Positions 42,882 to 52,682 of a stretch of DNA of 64,000 nt are shown here, one piece after another (the first letter of the stretch is position 1; every line of letters starts with the position of its first letter). The stretch lies in assembly GCA_944324495.1 (NCBI GenBank), contig CALUWN010000004.1, positions 1 to 64,000 of the forward strand, written 5' to 3'. A program made the translations under genes and the position numbers. Below the pieces are notes generated by a model, which saw only the letters and a list, made by a program, of their open reading frames with translations, was not told the DNA's origin and did no database searches. The stretch comes from an uncultured Mucispirillum sp. (GTDB lineage: Bacteria > Chrysiogenota > Deferribacteres > Deferribacterales > Mucispirillaceae).

Positions 42882-43754
42882 CTACTCCGAAAGGTGCACT
42901 AAATCACTACTTCTATCATTAAATGCACGTTTTAATATTGGCAGTGCTTCATCCATGGACATATAACTGCCTGTAATCTCAACCATCTCTTTATATTTTA
43001 CTTGAGCATTTTTTAAATCAAATTCTTCTATTTCCTCTCCATCATTATCAGAACCGCGGAGAGTAAGTTTACTGCAAAAATCATAAGTTAGTAATGATTT
43101 TGCAATTTCTTTTACTTGCGCATTGTTTAGGTTTTGTTTTTGTTTTGGTGCTGATATTGTAATATCAGCTTTTAACCCACCAAGTTCATTTATCATACCA
43201 AGAAGTGAGCCTTCTTTTGTTGTCATAAATTCAGATTGAATATCATAGCTAGGGAAATTTACTGTAATTGCTAATTTTTTATAAAAATCCCACGATAGAG
43301 TTTTAATGTCTATTTTATCTTCAAATAATGGCACTAATTTAATGCTGCCATCTTTTGAAAATTCATTCAGAAATTTTTTAAATGCTCCAACAGGACCACC
43401 GCCAGCTGCAGCAAGCGTTAAAATAAATCTAGCTTCTGGATTAAAAAGGCAATAATAAAGCTCCCCTAAAGAGCCTTCTGTAATAGGTATAGCAGAAATG
43501 CCTTCATCTTCATTTAAGTAAACAGGCCATGATGGTTTTTCTTTAAATAGTGAAATAAAAAATGTATCACCTTCTGTAATATCAACTTTATTTTCTATTT
43601 TCCAGTAATAGTGTGACTGCCCAGCATCAAAAGTACCAGAACTATCCTCACTATTTAAAAGTGCATTAAAAGCAAGCTTTGTTTCTGTAAAATATTCATC
43701 ATTAGCACTATCTATAAAATGGTACGACACCACAACTTTCTTAGTCCAGCTCAA
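42882..43754 (-). CDS. Unrecognised 290-residue protein coupled to the acyl-CoA ligase
   Basis: No family recognised. The N-terminal half is strand-rich (TKKVVVSYHFIDSAN, WKIENKVDITEGDTFFISLF). A glycine/alanine segment (LAAAGGGPVGAFKKFLNEF) is in the middle. No membrane segment or signal. The C-terminal third contains a predicted alpha/beta part with acidic stretches (RGSDNDGEEIEEFDL). AGGAGG with good spacing precedes the start. It is first in the group 290-residue protein - ligase - rod protein - DUF1349. Confidence 0.6.
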   Translation of the reverse strand: MSWTKKVVVSYHFIDSANDEYFTETKLAFNALLNSEDSSGTFDAGQSHYYWKIENKVDITEGDTFFISLFKEKPSWPVYLNEDEGISAIPITEGSLGELYYCLFNPEARFILTLAAAGGGPVGAFKKFLNEFSKDGSIKLVPLFEDKIDIKTLSWDFYKKLAITVNFPSYDIQSEFMTTKEGSLLGMINELGGLKADITISAPKQKQNLNNAQVKEIAKSLLTYDFCSKLTLRGSDNDGEEIEEFDLKNAQVKYKEMVEITGSYMSMDEALPILKRAFNDRSSDLVHLSE

Positions 43755-43879
43755 AAAAGCCTCCTTAATTTATACTATATTACTATCATAACAAAATTTA
43801 ATTATTTTGTAAACTTATAAAATAGTGCATAAACTCTATATTAATGTGTAAAAAAATACAAGTTGTTTTATATTTTTTC

Positions 43880-43908
43880 TTGAAATACTTATTTATTACT
43901 GATAGTAT
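43880..43908 (+). promoter_or_regulatory. Possible mltG operon promoter
   Basis: TTGAAA (43880-43885), a 17-bp spacer and TAGTAT (43903-43908), 32 bases before the mltG start. The -35 matches five of six bases and the -10 four of six. Confidence 0.4.
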
Positions 43909-43939
43909 TTTATAAAATAATGTATTTTAAGTTGGTGTT

Positions 43940-44956
43940 ATGGGAAAGAAAATTATTTTATCAATATTGGTACTATTTATAGTATGTTTAGTGGGTGTTG
44001 CTGCCGCTGCTTTTTACTGGTATAACTCATCAAAAGAATTTTTATTAAATAATAATATTACGAAAGAAATTCATATTGAAAAAGGCCACAGTTATGGTCA
44101 ATTATACAATGAATTATTTGAAGGCGTTACTACTCCACCTTACTTTGATGTATATGTTAGAAAAGTTGAAAAACTGCCTCAAAATATGAAGTTTGGCTAT
44201 TACTTTGCTGATAATATATCCTACTATGAGTTTATCCAAAACATTAAACAAGGTATCCAGTCAACTGTAAAAGTAACAATTCCTGAAGGCTTTAACCTTT
44301 TTGATATTGCAAATGCTGTAGATAAAGCGGGTGTTGCCTCAAAAGATGCCTTTTTAAAAACTGTTTTTGATAAAAATTTTATAAAAGAAATCACTGGTAA
44401 AACTTATGAAAGTTTAGAAGGCTTTTTATTTCCGGGCACATATCTTTTTCCTAAAAATTTTGGTGTTAGAAACGTAGTTGATACGATGTATAACGATTTT
44501 AAAAAATATCTTCCTGCTGATTTTAAAGGAAAAGTTGCAGCAAAAGGCTTAGATGAATATGAAGCAATCATTCTAGCTTCTATTGTACAAAAAGAAACTT
44601 ATAACAGCAGAGAAGCACCTATTGTTGCCTCAGTTTATTATAACAGGCTTAATATTGATATGATACTTCAAGCAGACCCTACTATACTTTATGGTAACTT
44701 TTTAAGGGGTGATTTTGAAATCAAAATTGGTAGAAGCGACCTGCGAGATGAAACAAATATTTATAACACATATAAACATAAAGGGCTGCCACCTACTCCT
44801 ATTTGCAACCCTTCTTTAGTTGCTCTTGAAGCAGTTGCAAATCCAGCTGATACAAAATATATATTTTTTGTAGCAAGCAGAGATGGCGAACATTTATTTT
44901 CAGAAACTTATGAGGAACATAAAAGATACGTAGATGAGCACCAAAAAAACAAATAA
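43940..44956 (+). CDS. mltG: Endolytic peptidoglycan transglycosylase MltG
   Basis: 338 residues. One N-terminal transmembrane anchor (about residues 4-26) is followed by a LysM-like part (PEGFNLFDIANAV) and the YceG catalytic domain. The catalytic glutamate is E219 in ASIVQKET, and QADPTILYG and THKGLPPTPICNPS-type segments (here YKHKGLPPTPICNPS) complete the signature. It cuts nascent glycan strands. The ribosome site is weak (GGTG). Its end overlaps the next gene by 23 bases. Confidence 0.93.
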   Translation: MGKKIILSILVLFIVCLVGVAAAAFYWYNSSKEFLLNNNITKEIHIEKGHSYGQLYNELFEGVTTPPYFDVYVRKVEKLPQNMKFGYYFADNISYYEFIQNIKQGIQSTVKVTIPEGFNLFDIANAVDKAGVASKDAFLKTVFDKNFIKEITGKTYESLEGFLFPGTYLFPKNFGVRNVVDTMYNDFKKYLPADFKGKVAAKGLDEYEAIILASIVQKETYNSREAPIVASVYYNRLNIDMILQADPTILYGNFLRGDFEIKIGRSDLRDETNIYNTYKHKGLPPTPICNPSLVALEAVANPADTKYIFFVASRDGEHLFSETYEEHKRYVDEHQKNK

Positions 44957-45857
44957 TATCGCAGCAGGCATTGATATTGGAAGTAACTCCATAAGGCTTT
45001 TAATTGCTGAAGTAGAAAACAATAAAATAAAGGAAATCATTTATCAGGAAAAAGCAACTACTCGTCTTGCAACCAATATTGATAAAACATCAATGCTGGC
45101 AGAAGAACCTTTTAAGAACTCAATAAATGTACTTTCAGGGTTTAAAAAAGCAATAGATAAATATAATATTAAAAATGTAATAACCGTTGCTACAAGTGCT
45201 GTTAGAGAAGCAAAAAACGGTAATGATTTTATTAATGCAGCAAAAAATGTTGGTATTGAAATTTCTATTATCAGTGGTAATGAAGAAGGCATGTTTGAAT
45301 ATTTAGGTGTTTGTTCTGGGCTTAATGTTGATACTCAGCCACTTATTCTTGATGTTGGTGGTGGCTCTTCTGAAATTATATATAAAATAAATGATAATGA
45401 AATACATACAGAAAGCCATAAAATTGGTGTAGTAAAAATGGCTGATATGTTTGATTTTAAAGGCTGCAATAATGGCAGTTTTGAAAAATGCCAGTTATAT
45501 GTAAACGAGTTTTTTAAGGACGTTGTTGTTCCTAATAATATTGAAACTTTTATAGCAACAGCAGGTACAGCAACTACATTAGCAGCAATCGATATGAAAA
45601 TGACAGAATATGATTATAAAAAAGTAAATGGATATAAGCTTCATATAAGTACTGTAAAAGAAATTCTTTCTAAAGTATATACTACTCCATATAATGAGCG
45701 TATAAACATCACAGGTATGGATAAAGGGCGTGAAGATTTAATAATCCCTGGTATCATTATTATCCTTGAAATATTAAATAAAACCTCATTAGAATATATC
45801 ACAGTATCTGATTTTGGTTTAAGAGAGGGTGCAGTTGTTAGAGCAGCCAGTTATTAA
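44934..45857 (+). CDS. Ppx/GppA exopolyphosphatase-family protein
   Basis: 307 residues of the short Ppx/GppA type without the C-terminal HD-like domain. ASKHA motifs are GIDIGSNSIRLLI, TSAVREAKN, the catalytic glutamate in GNEEGMFEYLG, LDVGGGSSEI and TAGTATTLAAID. It hydrolyses polyphosphate or (p)ppGpp; which one is unknown. It is translated by overlap with mltG, and its own end overlaps the DUF445 gene by 29 bases. Confidence 0.9.
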   Translation: MSTKKTNNIAAGIDIGSNSIRLLIAEVENNKIKEIIYQEKATTRLATNIDKTSMLAEEPFKNSINVLSGFKKAIDKYNIKNVITVATSAVREAKNGNDFINAAKNVGIEISIISGNEEGMFEYLGVCSGLNVDTQPLILDVGGGSSEIIYKINDNEIHTESHKIGVVKMADMFDFKGCNNGSFEKCQLYVNEFFKDVVVPNNIETFIATAGTATTLAAIDMKMTEYDYKKVNGYKLHISTVKEILSKVYTTPYNERINITGMDKGREDLIIPGIIIILEILNKTSLEYITVSDFGLREGAVVRAASY

Positions 45858-47265
45858 CCTTATTACCACTCCATTAGTTGCAGGTGTTGTTGGCTATGTT
45901 ACTAATAAACTTGCAATTAAGATGCTTTTTAGACCATACAAACCAAAGTGGTATACTCTAGGCTGGCAGGGTATTGTCCCTAAAACTCGCCCTATGCTTG
46001 CAGATAAAATATCTGAAATTGTAGGACAAAAACTTTTAGCACATGACGATTTTTTATATGCATTAGAGCATAATGATATAAAAAATTCCATTAATAATAT
46101 AATTTTAAATAAATTATCACTTCTTTCTCAAAAAGAAATATATGCAATTATTAGGTTATTAAATATAGAAGACAGAATAATTGCAAACAAAACAAGCATA
46201 AATGAATTTCTTAATAATACTGCTTATTTCTTTATTAACCAGTTTTGTGAAAAACACATAGATATATATAAGCTGCAAGTGCCTGCATTAAAAATTATAG
46301 AAAACTTTAATATTGAAAATGCAGTTTCTAAGGAAATACATAATACTGTAGCTGCACTTTTTAATGATAATAAAAAATTAAAAGAGCTCTTACCCAAAAG
46401 CATACTTAATCAAAAAAATAAGCTTGTTAGTATTACTGCTAATATTGTAATGAATAATATTGCCGTACTTGGCACAAATAAAGATGTTCAAAAAATACTT
46501 ATTCAAAAAATTATTGAATTTAAGAATAATATGTTTTCTTCTGCTTCTGGAATGGATGTATTAAAGGCAGGGTTTATTTCATTAGTTTTAAGTGATGAAA
46601 AAATTGCAAATATGGTGAAAGAGGAACTACCTTCTATTACATATGACCTTTCTAAAAATAAAGAACTTTATAAAAACTTTTATAACGTTATAGAAAGAGA
46701 AATAGATAAACTTTTAGATAAAAATATTGTAGAAGTTGTAGAAATTCTAGGCTGTAAAAGTCCAGAAGAATTATCTAATGCTATACAGGAAACATTCATA
46801 AATAAAATAGATATTAACAATAAAATAGTACAGATTATAATAAATAAGATGTATAAATATAATAACCTTACAATTAATGAAGTATTAAATATCCTGCAAA
46901 TTGATACAAAACAGTTTATTAAAATAGATATAATGGCAATACTTGGAAGCAGTAACTATAAGACTATTAAAAATAATTTTATTAGTAAGTTTGTTAATTT
47001 TGTTACACAAAATGCACCTAAAATTTCATCAATTATGACGGAATTACTTATAAAACTTATTAAAGGTAATTTAAAATATGCACTTAATGCAATAAATATA
47101 GAAAAAATAGTAAAAGACAAAATCAATGCACTCCCCTTACCTGAAGTAGAAAATATGCTCTTTTCTTTTATGAAAGAACATTTTAAATGGATTAATATTT
47201 TAGGCTTTTTTATTGGGTTTATAATAGGCTTAATACAGGCATTAAGCGTTCATTTTATGGGGTGA
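45829..47265 (+). CDS. DUF445-family membrane protein
   Basis: 478 residues. The N-terminal TTPLVAGVVGYVTNKLAIKMLFRP and GIVPKTRPMLADKI are hallmarks of DUF445. A long helical middle is followed by a C-terminal membrane helix (WINILGFFIGFIIGLIQAL) that repeats the pattern. The function of the family is unknown. The start is GTG 45829 or TTG 45835; GAGAGGG precedes both. It is the third gene of the mltG operon, and its stop abuts that of the small gene on the other strand. Confidence 0.88.
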   Translation: MQLLEQPVINLITTPLVAGVVGYVTNKLAIKMLFRPYKPKWYTLGWQGIVPKTRPMLADKISEIVGQKLLAHDDFLYALEHNDIKNSINNIILNKLSLLSQKEIYAIIRLLNIEDRIIANKTSINEFLNNTAYFFINQFCEKHIDIYKLQVPALKIIENFNIENAVSKEIHNTVAALFNDNKKLKELLPKSILNQKNKLVSITANIVMNNIAVLGTNKDVQKILIQKIIEFKNNMFSSASGMDVLKAGFISLVLSDEKIANMVKEELPSITYDLSKNKELYKNFYNVIEREIDKLLDKNIVEVVEILGCKSPEELSNAIQETFINKIDINNKIVQIIINKMYKYNNLTINEVLNILQIDTKQFIKIDIMAILGSSNYKTIKNNFISKFVNFVTQNAPKISSIMTELLIKLIKGNLKYALNAINIEKIVKDKINALPLPEVENMLFSFMKEHFKWINILGFFIGFIIGLIQALSVHFMG

Positions 47266-47484
47266 TTAGTTAATATAGTTTTTGATTTGGCTTTTATACT
47301 CTTCTTCACTTAAAGCACCACTGTTATAATAATGGGTTATTTCATCATATTTTGTAGGAAAATTATTTTCTTTTACAACTATTTCTTTTTCAATATGTTG
47401 TTCTTTTTTGTGACCTTTTGCCAGTAAAATGCCCGCAACAATCAAAACTAAAACAGCAACTGACACTAAGATTATGTTTATCAT
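47266..47484 (-). CDS. Small membrane protein with SHOCT-like C-terminus
   Basis: 72 residues. One N-terminal transmembrane helix (IILVSVAVLVLIVAGILLA), a charged linker, then a short-C-terminal-domain motif (YDEITHYYNSGALSEEEYKSQIKN), the usual SHOCT pattern of L/I-x-x-L-x-x-x-G-x-[IL]-[ST]-x-x-E-[FY]. SHOCT motifs mediate oligomerisation. It lies tail to tail with the DUF445 gene. Confidence 0.7.
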   Translation of the reverse strand: MINIILVSVAVLVLIVAGILLAKGHKKEQHIEKEIVVKENNFPTKYDEITHYYNSGALSEEEYKSQIKNYIN

Positions 47485-47654
47485 TTTAAATTCCTTATAA
47501 AATATTTAGTGTATTCTAATCAAATTTCTCAATCATGTCAAATATTATATTTCTAGTTTATCTTTTTAAAAAAATAATATATTATCTCATTACTCTTGAT
47601 TATATACTAAAAATAGAGTAGTATCGTAGCAAGTAAAATATGTAAGGATGATAT

Positions 47655-49781
47655 ATGACAGAACTTGATTCTCTAGTTAAAGAGTTTACTTTTCCAAAAA
47701 AGAATATTGAAAATCTATTAAATTTATATCTTGATGGCAATACTGTTCCTTTTATTGCACGTTATAGAAAAGAGCAAACTGGTGCTATGGATGAAATACA
47801 GATTAGAGCTGTTCTTGAAAGATATGAATATCTTGAAAACTTAAATAAACGCAGAGAAGAAATTATCAAAAATATTGAAGAAAAAGGTAAGCTGACAGAT
47901 GAATTAAAGAAATCTATTTTAAAAGCAGGAACTTTAACAGAATTAGAAGATATATATGCTCCATATAAGTCTAAAAAGAAAACTAAAGCAGATATTGCAA
48001 GAGAAGCAGGTGTTGAACCTATTGCTGAATATATAAAAAATAATACAGATATTAGTAACTTAGAAGAATTTGCAAAAGCATATATTAATGAAAAAGCAGC
48101 AGATATTGATACTGTGCTTTCTATGGCCAGGGATATTTTAACAGAAGAAATAGGCCATAATATTAATATAAAAAACAGATTACGCGAAATATATAATAAA
48201 GATGCAGTAATATCCACCTGCCAGGCAAAAGATTTTAAGGAAAGAACTCCTTATGAAGCATATTATGAGTTTGAAGAAAAAATATCAACGCTGCCGCCTC
48301 ATAGAATATTAGCAATATTTAGGGGTGAAAGAGAAAATATTTTAAAAGTAAAACTTATTATAGATGAAGAAACCTGTATTAATACCTGCCTTGCCCTTTT
48401 ATATACTGAAGGATATAAACATAATAAAATTATTGAAAAATGTGCAGCAAGGGCATATAAAACAATGCTTTCTTCTTCAATTGAGTTAGAAATACGTGGT
48501 GAGCTGCGTCAAAATGCTGAAGAAAGAGCAATACATGTCTTTGGCGATAACCTAAAAAGTCTTTTAATGACACCACCAGTTAAAGGACGTTCTGTATTAG
48601 GGTTAGACCCAGCTTATAGAACTGGGTGCAAATATGCTGCTGTTGATGAGACGGGTAAACTTTTAACATACGGTGTTATATACCCTACTCCTCCACAGGA
48701 AGATTATGAAGGCAGTAAGAAAAAAGTAGTAGAAATAATTAAAAAGTTTAATATTAATGCTATTTCTATTGGCAATGGTACAGCAAGCAGGGAAACTGAG
48801 GAATTTGTTGCAAAAGTATTAAGTGAAACCTCATTAGCTGTTGAATATACTATTGTAAATGAGGCAGGAGCAAGTGTTTATTCTGCTTCAGAAGTTGCTG
48901 CTAAAGAATTTCCTGATTTAGATGTTACAATACGTGGTGCAATATCTATTGCAAGGCGTGTGATTGACCCACTGGCAGAGTTAGTAAAAATTGAGCCTCG
49001 TTCCATTGGTGTTGGGATGTACCAGCATGATGTAAATAAAAAGAAACTTGAAAATACATTAGGTGCTGTTGTAGAAGATGTGGTAAATAATGTAGGTGTT
49101 AATTTAAATACTGCAAGCCCTTCACTTTTGCAGTATGTTTCAGGGCTAAATTATAATATAGCTGAAAAAATCGTTAAATACAGAGAAGACAATGGTGTCT
49201 TTAGCAATAGAAATCAGCTTTTAAAAGTAAGTGGGCTTGGAGATGCAACTTTTAAACAATGTGCAGGGTTTTTAAAAATATATGGTGGTGATGAGCCGCT
49301 GGATAGTATGTTTATACACCCAGAAACCTATGATGCTGTACATATGCTTTTAAATAAATTAAATTTAACAATAGATAAAGTATCAATGATACGCCTTGCT
49401 GTTAAAGGAAACAGTATTAATAAACTTTCAGAAGAAACTGGGCTTGGAACTTATACTTTTAATGATATTATAGAAAACTTAGAAAAACCAGATAGAGATG
49501 TAAGGGATAGTGTAGACCCTGTAATATTTAAGAAAAGTGTAGTAAATTTAGATGATTTAAAACCAAGTATGGTTATTTCTGGAAAAGTCACTAATATTGT
49601 TGATTTTGGTGCTTTTGTAGATATTGGGCTTAAAAATGACGGATTAGTACACATATCAGAACTTTCTGAAAACTTTGTAAAACACCCTAGTGAAGTAGTT
49701 AAAGTTGGGCAGAAAGTGCAGGTAATGGTTGTTGATATTGATAAAGAACGTGGCAGAATAAGCCTTTCTATGAGAATATAA
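47655..49781 (+). CDS. tex: Tex-family transcription accessory protein
   Basis: 708 residues with the complete Tex layout. It has the N-terminal NTVPFIARYRKEQTGAMDE, the YqgF-like domain (VLGLDPAYRTGCKYAAVD), helix-hairpin-helix repeats (LNTASPSLLQYVSGL, FSNRNQLLKVSGLGDATF) and a C-terminal S1 domain (VISGKVTNIVDFGAFVDIG). It binds nucleic acid and affects transcription and stress fitness. AAGGATGAT precedes the ATG. A terminator follows. Confidence 0.95.
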   Translation: MTELDSLVKEFTFPKKNIENLLNLYLDGNTVPFIARYRKEQTGAMDEIQIRAVLERYEYLENLNKRREEIIKNIEEKGKLTDELKKSILKAGTLTELEDIYAPYKSKKKTKADIAREAGVEPIAEYIKNNTDISNLEEFAKAYINEKAADIDTVLSMARDILTEEIGHNINIKNRLREIYNKDAVISTCQAKDFKERTPYEAYYEFEEKISTLPPHRILAIFRGERENILKVKLIIDEETCINTCLALLYTEGYKHNKIIEKCAARAYKTMLSSSIELEIRGELRQNAEERAIHVFGDNLKSLLMTPPVKGRSVLGLDPAYRTGCKYAAVDETGKLLTYGVIYPTPPQEDYEGSKKKVVEIIKKFNINAISIGNGTASRETEEFVAKVLSETSLAVEYTIVNEAGASVYSASEVAAKEFPDLDVTIRGAISIARRVIDPLAELVKIEPRSIGVGMYQHDVNKKKLENTLGAVVEDVVNNVGVNLNTASPSLLQYVSGLNYNIAEKIVKYREDNGVFSNRNQLLKVSGLGDATFKQCAGFLKIYGGDEPLDSMFIHPETYDAVHMLLNKLNLTIDKVSMIRLAVKGNSINKLSEETGLGTYTFNDIIENLEKPDRDVRDSVDPVIFKKSVVNLDDLKPSMVISGKVTNIVDFGAFVDIGLKNDGLVHISELSENFVKHPSEVVKVGQKVQVMVVDIDKERGRISLSMRI

Positions 49782-49786
49782 AATTT

Positions 49787-49819
49787 ATCCCCAAAATAAT
49801 ATATTTTGGGGATTTTTTT
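49787..49819 (+). terminator. tex terminator
   Basis: CCCCAAAATA and TATTTTGGGG (49789-49798 and 49802-49811) with a short loop, followed by a T7 tract. Confidence 0.9.
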
Positions 49820-50096
49820 ATAATTGCCTGATTTATACTACGCATAAATAATAACTAAGACACATTAGTGCTACTTATATCCCATATATACATTCTTTTA
49901 TTACTAAAAATAATAAAAAATCCATAAAACTATTAGTAAAATAATGAATTAAGCGATACTATTATCATCATAAAATATACAGCTTTGTTGTATAAAATAT
50001 TTTACAAACATAAATATTATATAAATGACAAAAGTATATAAAAATATTCAAATTATCCCAACCTGCCTTTTATACTATATAATTATTTAATCAAAA
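49820..50096. other. A/T-rich intergenic region without recognised content
   Basis: It lies between the tex terminator and the end of the inositol monophosphatase gene. No reading frame, RNA fold or repeat was recognised. Confidence 0.5.
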
Positions 50097-50867
50097 CTAT
50101 ATCTCGTTTAATAAGTTTAAAAACTCTACATGTAAAAGACCGTTTGAAGCAATAAGGCTGTCGCTGTCCATTTCGTGATATCTGCCATCCAGTTTTGTTA
50201 CAATACCACCTGCTTCTCTAACTATGATTAATCCACCAGCCATATCCCAAGGTTTAAGACGTGTTTCATAATATAAATCATAAATTCCACGAGCAGTATA
50301 GCATAAATCAAGTGATGCAGCCCCTGCTCTTCTTATACCCCTTGAATGTAATAAAACCTGCTCTAAAACTTTCATCAGGTATGGAAGATTATCTTTTTTA
50401 TATGGAAAGCCTGTAGCAATTAATGAATTAATTAAAGATGGTGTAGAAGATACTTTAATCTGAGTTCCATTGCAGTATGCACCCATACCAGTTTCAGCAG
50501 AATAAAGTTCATCTAGTATTGGGTTATAAACTACACCATATTTTCCTTCTTTTTCTGTAATAACCCCAACAGAAACAGCTACAAACGGCACACCATGCAC
50601 AAAATTTGTAGTACCATCTATTGGGTCAATGAAGATAACATTTTCATTTGGATATTCATTTGTATCATTATTTGATTCTTCACCAATTATTTTAAAATCA
50701 GGAAAAAGTTTTTGAAGTTTTTCTTTTAAAAATTCTTCAGTTTTTACATCGTACTCTGTAACTAAATCAACTTCACCTTTATATTTAATGTTTTTATTAG
50801 AATTAAAGCCAGTTTTAACTATCTCACCAGCTTCTAATACTATGTCACTAATTTGTTTTAACATCAT
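50097..50867 (-). CDS. suhB: Inositol monophosphatase family protein
   Basis: 256 residues. The metal-binding signature is intact: GEESNND, IDPIDGTTNFVHG, and KPWDMAGGLIIVREAGG. Length and motifs match SuhB, which hydrolyses inositol phosphates and in E. coli also joins rRNA antitermination complexes. Two adjacent ATG codons are possible starts. AGAGG lies upstream. It is divergently placed to the ZapE-like gene. Confidence 0.9.
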   Translation of the reverse strand: MMLKQISDIVLEAGEIVKTGFNSNKNIKYKGEVDLVTEYDVKTEEFLKEKLQKLFPDFKIIGEESNNDTNEYPNENVIFIDPIDGTTNFVHGVPFVAVSVGVITEKEGKYGVVYNPILDELYSAETGMGAYCNGTQIKVSSTPSLINSLIATGFPYKKDNLPYLMKVLEQVLLHSRGIRRAGAASLDLCYTARGIYDLYYETRLKPWDMAGGLIIVREAGGIVTKLDGRYHEMDSDSLIASNGLLHVEFLNLLNEI

Positions 50868-50908
50868 AAACCTCTTGATTATTTTTTAAAAATATATATA
50901 TTCATTGT

Positions 50909-51931
50909 ATGATAAACCATAATTATAAAGATATCAATACAATTAATTTTAATGTTTCAATTAATGAATGTTTTAACGAGCTTCGTCCTCATCCAAAATT
51001 TAAGGACTGCACATTTGACAGTTATCATGATGATAAAGCATACCCTTCTCAGGCTGCTTTAAAAGAGATATTGCGTAATATTTCAAACACTCAGAAGAAA
51101 AAACAAAAACGCTCGTTTTTTTCTAAAAAGCAAAAAGAAAATAAAATTGCTAAAAATATTTATATTGACGGCACATATGGTATAGGTAAAACACACCTGC
51201 TTTCAGCATGTTTTCATAATTTTCAAGGTACAAAAGCCTTTATGAGCTTTTTAGAGCTTACATATTTTATGAATTTTTCCGGCCTTGAAAAAACTATAGA
51301 GTTTTTTAAACCTGTTGATTTATTATTAATAGATGAATTTGATTTAGATGACCCTGCAACTACAAGAATGGCAGCAAGGTTTATTGAAAGCATTAATAAT
51401 AATACTACAATTATTACCACATCAAACAGACTGCCAAAAGAATTAGGCGGTGGTAAGTTTGATACAACTCAATTTGCACGAGAGCTGGGGATAATATCCA
51501 ATACATTTGATACTATCACAGTAGAAGGTAAAAGTTTTAGGATTAATCTTGCTTCATGGCAGGCAGTATATTCTAATAAATCTTTTAATGATGTATTAAA
51601 TTCATATGAAGCTAAACGCGGTATTCTACTTGTAGATTTTGATGATTTAATATTAAAACTTCAAGAAAACCACCCTTTTAAATTTTTTGTAATACCAAAA
51701 ACTTTTGATGCAGTATTTATTAAAAATTTTAAACCATTTACAAAACTAAATGATGCTTTAAGGTTTACTATTTTTATAGACCACTGCTATTATCATGATA
51801 CAAAATTATTTTTTGACGGTGAGATTACAGAAGATATTTTTCCAAAAGAAATAATGGAAACATCTTTTGAACGCCAGTTTTTAAGGTGTAACTCTCGTCT
51901 TGATGAGCTTGGGTTGTTTTTTAAAGAGTAA
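50909..51931 (+). CDS. AFG1/ZapE-like ATPase
   Basis: 340 residues. P-loop GTYGIGKTHLLSA (about residue 90), Walker B LLIDEFDLDDPATTRMAARF, sensor-like ITTSNRLPKEL. The N-terminal pattern PHPKFKDCTFDSY and YPSQAALKEI is that of the ZapE-like proteins of Gram-positive and deep-branching bacteria. Canonical ZapE has DEFxVxDIADAM; here it is DEFDLDDPATTRM, so the protein is divergent. ZapE destabilises FtsZ polymers in E. coli; the role in this clade is inferred. Confidence 0.75.
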   Translation: MINHNYKDINTINFNVSINECFNELRPHPKFKDCTFDSYHDDKAYPSQAALKEILRNISNTQKKKQKRSFFSKKQKENKIAKNIYIDGTYGIGKTHLLSACFHNFQGTKAFMSFLELTYFMNFSGLEKTIEFFKPVDLLLIDEFDLDDPATTRMAARFIESINNNTTIITTSNRLPKELGGGKFDTTQFARELGIISNTFDTITVEGKSFRINLASWQAVYSNKSFNDVLNSYEAKRGILLVDFDDLILKLQENHPFKFFVIPKTFDAVFIKNFKPFTKLNDALRFTIFIDHCYYHDTKLFFDGEITEDIFPKEIMETSFERQFLRCNSRLDELGLFFKE

Positions 51932-51935
51932 TCAA

Positions 51936-52676
51936 TTATTCTATAACTTCTAAGGTTATTTCTTCTTTATTATTTTTTATTGATTTATCCAGCATTTTTA
52001 AAGTTTCAGGCAGGTTATTTAAAAGTTCATCATTTGATAACACATTATGCTCTGCCATAGTTTTAAGCAGTATGCCTCTGTATGCTTTTGAAAAATGGCT
52101 TACTACTTTGCCACCTTTTATAAACTTATATGTGGTATATGGTTTTTTAATCTGATAAAATTTTTCATATATTCCAGCTCGTAAATCAACTATTTCTTCA
52201 TTATCAAGATAGCTGTCTAATGCATCTGAAAAATTTTCTTTATAATATTTTTCGTACGAAAAGCCGTTTATTTTTACCCCCTGTTTAAATTTATAATGGG
52301 GTAATTTATCACGTGCTGATACTGGACCAAATAAATTTGAAAAAATAATAAGATTATCTAAAATATATTCTTTTGCTTTTTCATTTAAAGTATTATAAGC
52401 GAGGTAAGAATAACTTACCCCGCTGTATCTTTCAATGGCAGAGCAGGTTTTTTCTTCAAAAATACTGTGCTGATACTGCTTTATTTCATCAATATCTTTA
52501 ATGCCAAAAATATCTTGAATATCTTCTGCCCTGTTATTAACTATATAATCATTATAAACTTTTACAGCATACACTCGTTTTTCATAAAGTTCAGGAAATA
52601 AAAACGAATCTCTGCCAAAAGCATCGCAATCATATAATTTTGTTTTGCCTTCACTTGGTGAAAAAAGTATTTTCAT
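51936..52676 (-). CDS. yaaA: YaaA-family peroxide stress protein
   Basis: 246 residues of the YaaA/DUF328 family. Diagnostic features are the MKILFSPSEGK start, YSYLAYNTLNEKAKEYILDNLIIFSNLFG, DLRAGIYEKFY and the VVSHFSKAYRGILLKTMAE end. YaaA lowers free iron and protects DNA from peroxide in E. coli. It lies six bases after the CoA-transferase stop, so the genes are probably co-transcribed. Confidence 0.9.
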   Translation of the reverse strand: MKILFSPSEGKTKLYDCDAFGRDSFLFPELYEKRVYAVKVYNDYIVNNRAEDIQDIFGIKDIDEIKQYQHSIFEEKTCSAIERYSGVSYSYLAYNTLNEKAKEYILDNLIIFSNLFGPVSARDKLPHYKFKQGVKINGFSYEKYYKENFSDALDSYLDNEEIVDLRAGIYEKFYQIKKPYTTYKFIKGGKVVSHFSKAYRGILLKTMAEHNVLSNDELLNNLPETLKMLDKSIKNNKEEITLEVIE

Positions 52677-52682
52677 TACTAA

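Noticed and set aside
47762-48217. 151-codon minus-strand frame inside tex
   Set aside because: Antisense shadow of a well-supported gene. Its product is Ser/Ile/Leu-rich with no motif.
49820-50096. Small RNA or origin-like region
   Set aside because: No conserved RNA fold, no DnaA-box cluster and no promoter-terminator pair could be recognised.
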